Shown here one piece after another: positions 24,345 through 26,634 of a DNA stretch of 26,634 bases. Both the position numbers and the translations under genes were made by a program. The notes under the pieces were generated by a model. The model searched no databases and was not told the origin of the DNA. It saw only the letters and a program-made list of their open reading frames with translations. The stretch lies in the NCBI GenBank assembly GCA_000493945.1, contig AWNW01000002.1, forward strand, positions 1 through 26,634, given 5' to 3'. This DNA is from Candidatus Hydrogenedens terephthalaticus JGI OTU-1. GTDB lineage: Bacteria > Hydrogenedentota > Hydrogenedentia > Hydrogenedentales > Hydrogenedentaceae. Positions within the stretch are counted from its first letter, which is position 1. Every line of letters starts with the position of its first letter.

Positions 24345-25316
24345 TTATAGTTTATCATTCTTTTTTGCACACAAAAGAGCGGCGCCCAATGCTACAGCAT
24401 CATCTCCTAATTTTCCTATTTCTATTGATACTTTTTTTCTTAAAAATGGCATAGCATGCTCTTTAACAGCTCGTTGTATTTCTTCTTGATATATTTTTCC
24501 TAATGCTTCTATTAGACCTCCACCTAATATTACTAACTCTGGACTCATTATATTTATAAGATTTGCTATAGCCACACCTGTCAAATAAGCCGCTTTTCTT
24601 ACAATATCTTCTACTTTTTTCTCTCCATGGTCTATTGCATCGGCAATAACACTACTTCTGATTTTAGAAACATCAGTACCTACTTTATCAGTAAGATATG
24701 TTGATTCGCCACGGAGAATCAATGCAGCGATTTCTCTTGTTATTGCTATTCTTGACGCTAACGCTTCCAAACATCCTCTTTTACCACAACCACACAAAGG
24801 TCCATCTATTTGTAATGTTATATGTCCTACTTCTCCAGCACCACCACTGGCTCCATGGACAATCTTGCGGTTTACAATAAGCCCACCACCAATACCTGTG
24901 CCTGGAAAAACACCGACAACATGTTTTGCTTCTTTATTTTTACCTAATAACCATTCTGCATAAGTTCCTAAGTTTACATCGTTATCCAATACAACAGGAA
25001 CGGCAAAATGTTTTGAGAGGATATCTGCAATAGGAAAATTTTCCCAGCCAAGATTTGGAGTGTTTATGACAATCCCATTTTTTGGATCTACAGGTCCAGG
25101 TGCCCCAATACCAATTCCTACAATTTTTGGATTTCCTGCTTGTTCAACGGATTCCTCTATGGTTTGTATAATTTTATTTTCGGGATTTGTATCTTTTACC
25201 CAACCTTTTGTCTTCTTACGACATCTTGAAACAATTTCAAACTCATTATTTACTACAACAGATAGTATTTTTGTTCCACCGACATCAACACCTACAATAA
25301 ATTCATCTGATTTCAT
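24345..25316 (-). CDS. ROK family glucokinase
   Basis: A 323-residue sugar kinase that probably phosphorylates glucose with ATP in the cytoplasm. Seen: VGVDVGGTKI at residues 8-17 (phosphate-1), GIGAPGPVDP near 70, TPNLGWENFP, LDNDVNLGTYAEW near 110 with the catalytic Asp, and GTGIGGGLIVN near 138. HGASGGAGEVGHITL follows near 155, with the zinc-binding GPLCGCGKRGCLEALAS; all three Cys and the His ligand of the ROK motif (CxCGxxGCxE) are present. A helix-turn-helix is absent, so it is a kinase and not an NagC/XylR-type repressor. Glucose, mannose, fructose or N-acetyl sugars cannot be told apart from motifs. An AAAGGA site precedes the ATG. It is the upstream partner of the atypical ROK-like kinase. 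Confidence 0.9.
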   Translation of the reverse strand: MKSDEFIVGVDVGGTKILSVVVNNEFEIVSRCRKKTKGWVKDTNPENKIIQTIEESVEQAGNPKIVGIGIGAPGPVDPKNGIVINTPNLGWENFPIADILSKHFAVPVVLDNDVNLGTYAEWLLGKNKEAKHVVGVFPGTGIGGGLIVNRKIVHGASGGAGEVGHITLQIDGPLCGCGKRGCLEALASRIAITREIAALILRGESTYLTDKVGTDVSKIRSSVIADAIDHGEKKVEDIVRKAAYLTGVAIANLINIMSPELVILGGGLIEALGKIYQEEIQRAVKEHAMPFLRKKVSIEIGKLGDDAVALGAALLCAKKNDKL

Positions 25317-25365
25317 ACTTTTTCCTTTGAAAATACTTTGTTTTTTTATAATATAGGTTTTATTA

Positions 25366-25371
25366 ATTATA
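25366..25371 (-). promoter_or_regulatory. Candidate -10 element for the ROK kinase pair
   Basis: The 77-nt gap between iorB and the ROK glucokinase holds a perfect minus-strand TATAAT (25371-25366), preceded by TTTG. It would give a leader of about 40 nt. No good -35 is visible. Read-through from iorAB is also possible. Confidence 0.3.
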
Positions 25372-25393
25372 CAAATTGTGGGAGATAAAAATA

Positions 25394-25927
25394 CTATTTT
25401 GATTTTATATACTCAGTCAATTTCATCCCATGTTCAAATACCCCTTTGTTCTGGTCATGAACTTTCTTAGGCAAATTAGAAAATATGGCGTTCTGCCAGC
25501 ATTCATAGGGAATATTTAGATAACTGCTTAAAGCACCTAAGAGACATATATTAAAGTTTTTTTGATTCACCGGCAGATATTTTTCTTCATTGAGAAGTGT
25601 TAAATCCTTACTTTCTCCAACAATCATAGAAATATCTATTACAACTCCATCCGATTTTAAGCGATATAAGTTATTCTCCAGTTCGTCAGGATGTAATAAC
25701 ACGAGATAATCGGCTTCGCCATCGGGTATCAAAGGACTATAAACTTTTTGTCCGAAACGGATATCACTGGATACAGAACCACCTCTCTGACTCATTCCAT
25801 GAATTTCACTTTTTCGAACATCATATCCAGCGAGGAAAGCTGCATCTGCCAAAATACTTGAAGACAAAATAACTCCAGTTCCACCAATGCCTGCACAAAT
25901 AATATTAGTTACTTCCTGTTGCAACAT
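25394..25927 (-). CDS. iorB: Indolepyruvate ferredoxin oxidoreductase, beta subunit
   Basis: IorB is the gamma-domain-like subunit of the enzyme that oxidatively decarboxylates aryl-2-oxoacids (from Trp, Phe, Tyr) to aryl-acetyl-CoA with ferredoxin reduction. The 177-residue protein has NIICAGIGGTGVILSSSILADAA near the start, SEIHGMSQRGGSVSSDIRFG, SPLIPDGEADYLV, and NICLLGALS, all family signatures. The ATG at 25927 is preceded by AGGAGA (25941-25936) with 8-nt spacing; a longer start at 25960 would add MKHNRQQENNR-like residues unlike IorB. It overlaps the 3' end of iorA by 23 nt, so the subunits are translated together. It is related to PorG of the first oxidoreductase here, but clearly a separate system. 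Confidence 0.92.
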   Translation of the reverse strand: MLQQEVTNIICAGIGGTGVILSSSILADAAFLAGYDVRKSEIHGMSQRGGSVSSDIRFGQKVYSPLIPDGEADYLVLLHPDELENNLYRLKSDGVVIDISMIVGESKDLTLLNEEKYLPVNQKNFNICLLGALSSYLNIPYECWQNAIFSNLPKKVHDQNKGVFEHGMKLTEYIKSK

Positions 25928-26634
25928 TCGATTGTTCTCCTGTTGTCTGTTGTGTTTCATTTTTTTGTTGTTTTTTTCTTAATAAAGCACATGTTTTTCT
26001 TACTACAATAAGATTGGTCTTGTTATTATCCAGTGCCTCTTCTAATGCTTTTTCGAGGATAGATATACGGTCAGTAACAACAACATTTTCTACTCCAATG
26101 GCTTTAGCGACTTCTTCCATTTTTACCTGGTTCGTTGGCTCGTGATTTAATTTTTTGCCTGTCCCAGGATGTTCCTGCATACCTGTCATTGCAGTTGTAC
26201 TATTATCAAGAATGATAACAACATGTCCTGTGGGTGGTGGGTTGTAAACCATTTCAACAATTCCAGGCAAACCCGTATGGATAAATGTACTATCTCCTAT
26301 GACACTGACCACCTTTTTTGCTTCTTCCGGGGGCAGAGAATGTCTCAAACCAAGTCCTACTGTAATACTTGCACCCATACAAACGCAGGAGTCCATAGCC
26401 TGAAATGGGGGCAGTACACTCAAAGTATAGCAACCAATATCACCCGTAACAATACAATTCATTTTACCTAATAAAGTAAATGTTGCTCTATGAGGACAAC
26501 CATCACATAGTCTCGGAGGCCTTCCCCGTTTTATTAGGGGTTCAGGAGAAATATCCCCTTTCAAAATACGACGAACTCTGTTCACATTGAGTTCTCCAAA
26601 ACGATACATCTCCGGCTTCTCTTCAACGGATATA
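25905..26634 (-). CDS. iorA: Indolepyruvate ferredoxin oxidoreductase, alpha subunit, C-terminal part (truncated by window edge)
   Basis: The frame runs off the right edge; about 243 C-terminal residues are visible. They contain RLCDGCPHRATF, VTGDIGCYTLSVLPPFQAMDSCVCMGASI, SVIGDSTFIHTGLPGI, and ILDNSTTAMTGMQEHPGTG, the TPP-binding domain of IorA with the GDSTF and DNSTTAMTG signatures. After VRKTCALL the protein ends in a Lys/Gln/Asn/Thr-rich tail of about 24 residues. IorA enzymes of this class usually carry a 2[4Fe-4S] ferredoxin domain at that point; it is absent here, and the iorB start overlaps, leaving no room for a frameshifted one. This may be a natural short form that uses another electron carrier. 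An internal ATG at 26609 is not the start, since the frame continues upstream. Confidence 0.92.
   Translation of the reverse strand, partial: ISVEEKPEMYRFGELNVNRVRRILKGDISPEPLIKRGRPPRLCDGCPHRATFTLLGKMNCIVTGDIGCYTLSVLPPFQAMDSCVCMGASITVGLGLRHSLPPEEAKKVVSVIGDSTFIHTGLPGIVEMVYNPPPTGHVVIILDNSTTAMTGMQEHPGTGKKLNHEPTNQVKMEEVAKAIGVENVVVTDRISILEKALEEALDNNKTNLIVVRKTCALLRKKQQKNETQQTTGEQSNVATGSN

Noticed and set aside
25928..25960. Longer iorB start at 25960
   Set aside because: The added residues are polar and unlike IorB, and AGGAGA with good spacing precedes the ATG at 25927.
1..26634. CRISPR array, insertion sequence, prophage or defence system
   Set aside because: No regularly spaced repeats, transposase, integrase, nuclease-toxin pair or cas genes are found; all major frames are accounted for by metabolic or housekeeping genes.

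Overview
This 26.6 kb window is a dense stretch of an AT-rich bacterial chromosome (about one third G+C by eye) with short intergenic gaps. No gene-free stretch reaches 300 bases; the longest are about 125-140 bases. I see no tRNA or rRNA genes, insertion sequences, prophage genes or CRISPR arrays. The gene content suggests an anaerobic, diderm-type bacterium. It has two separate 2-oxoacid:ferredoxin oxidoreductases (a four-subunit PorGDAB at the left and an indolepyruvate-type IorBA at the right), an oxygen-sensitive radical-SAM sulfatase maturase, the muropeptide-recycling ligase Mpl (implying diaminopimelate peptidoglycan), a Tat-exported sugar isomerase-like protein and a MacB/LolCDE-like ABC system. 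Tat-exported xylose-isomerase-like proteins together with sulfatase maturases are typical of Planctomycetes/PVC and Hydrogenedentota-like lineages. That assignment is inference and I hold it loosely.

Layout, left to right. 2-1149 (+): 3' end of mutL, then miaA, joined by a TGATG stop/start overlap. 1276-4398 (+): porG-porD-porA-porB, with overlaps or a 9-nt gap. 4399-5697 (-): anaerobic sulfatase maturase with a C-terminal SEC-C motif. 5784-7530 (+): tandem-ACT protein, then a cystathionine gamma-synthase-like PLP enzyme. 7535-10164 (-): ABC ATPase, FtsX-like permease with a His-rich loop, and a DUF3299 protein, probably a metal-related export module. 10304-15590 (+): giant MscK-like channel overlapping uvrC. 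15651-18868 (+): membrane-anchored alpha/beta hydrolase, Tat-exported TIM-barrel isomerase, cytoplasmic TIM-barrel isomerase, and a 47-residue single-span membrane protein. 18873-22358 (-): zinc-ribbon miniprotein, mpl, a DUF2784-like membrane protein and DUF1015. 22485-22913 (+): single-domain MazG. 22915-26634 (-): iorA (partial), iorB, a ROK glucokinase and a second, atypical ROK/ASKHA-fold kinase.

How the genes may work together. The Por and Ior enzymes feed low-potential ferredoxin from 2-oxoacids and aromatic 2-oxoacids, as in amino-acid or sugar fermenters. The isomerase-like barrels and the two kinases point to sugar use. MutL, MiaA, UvrC, MazG and Mpl are housekeeping functions for repair, tRNA modification, nucleotide-pool cleaning and wall recycling.

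Most interesting points: all four convergent gene pairs are separated by only 0-4 nt; two overlooked coding sequences were found (the mutL 3' end and a 47-aa membrane protein with a perfect ribosome-binding site); PorD has an unusual Cys spacing; IorA lacks the usual C-terminal ferredoxin domain; mirrored divergent promoter-like elements lie between the ABC operon and the channel gene; an inverted repeat covers the mpl ribosome-binding site; and an 8-bp inverted repeat brackets a promoter-like element before mazG. No single region is clearly a wholly new system. The best candidates are the DUF3299/FtsX/ATPase module and the hydrolase-isomerase-isomerase-small-protein unit.
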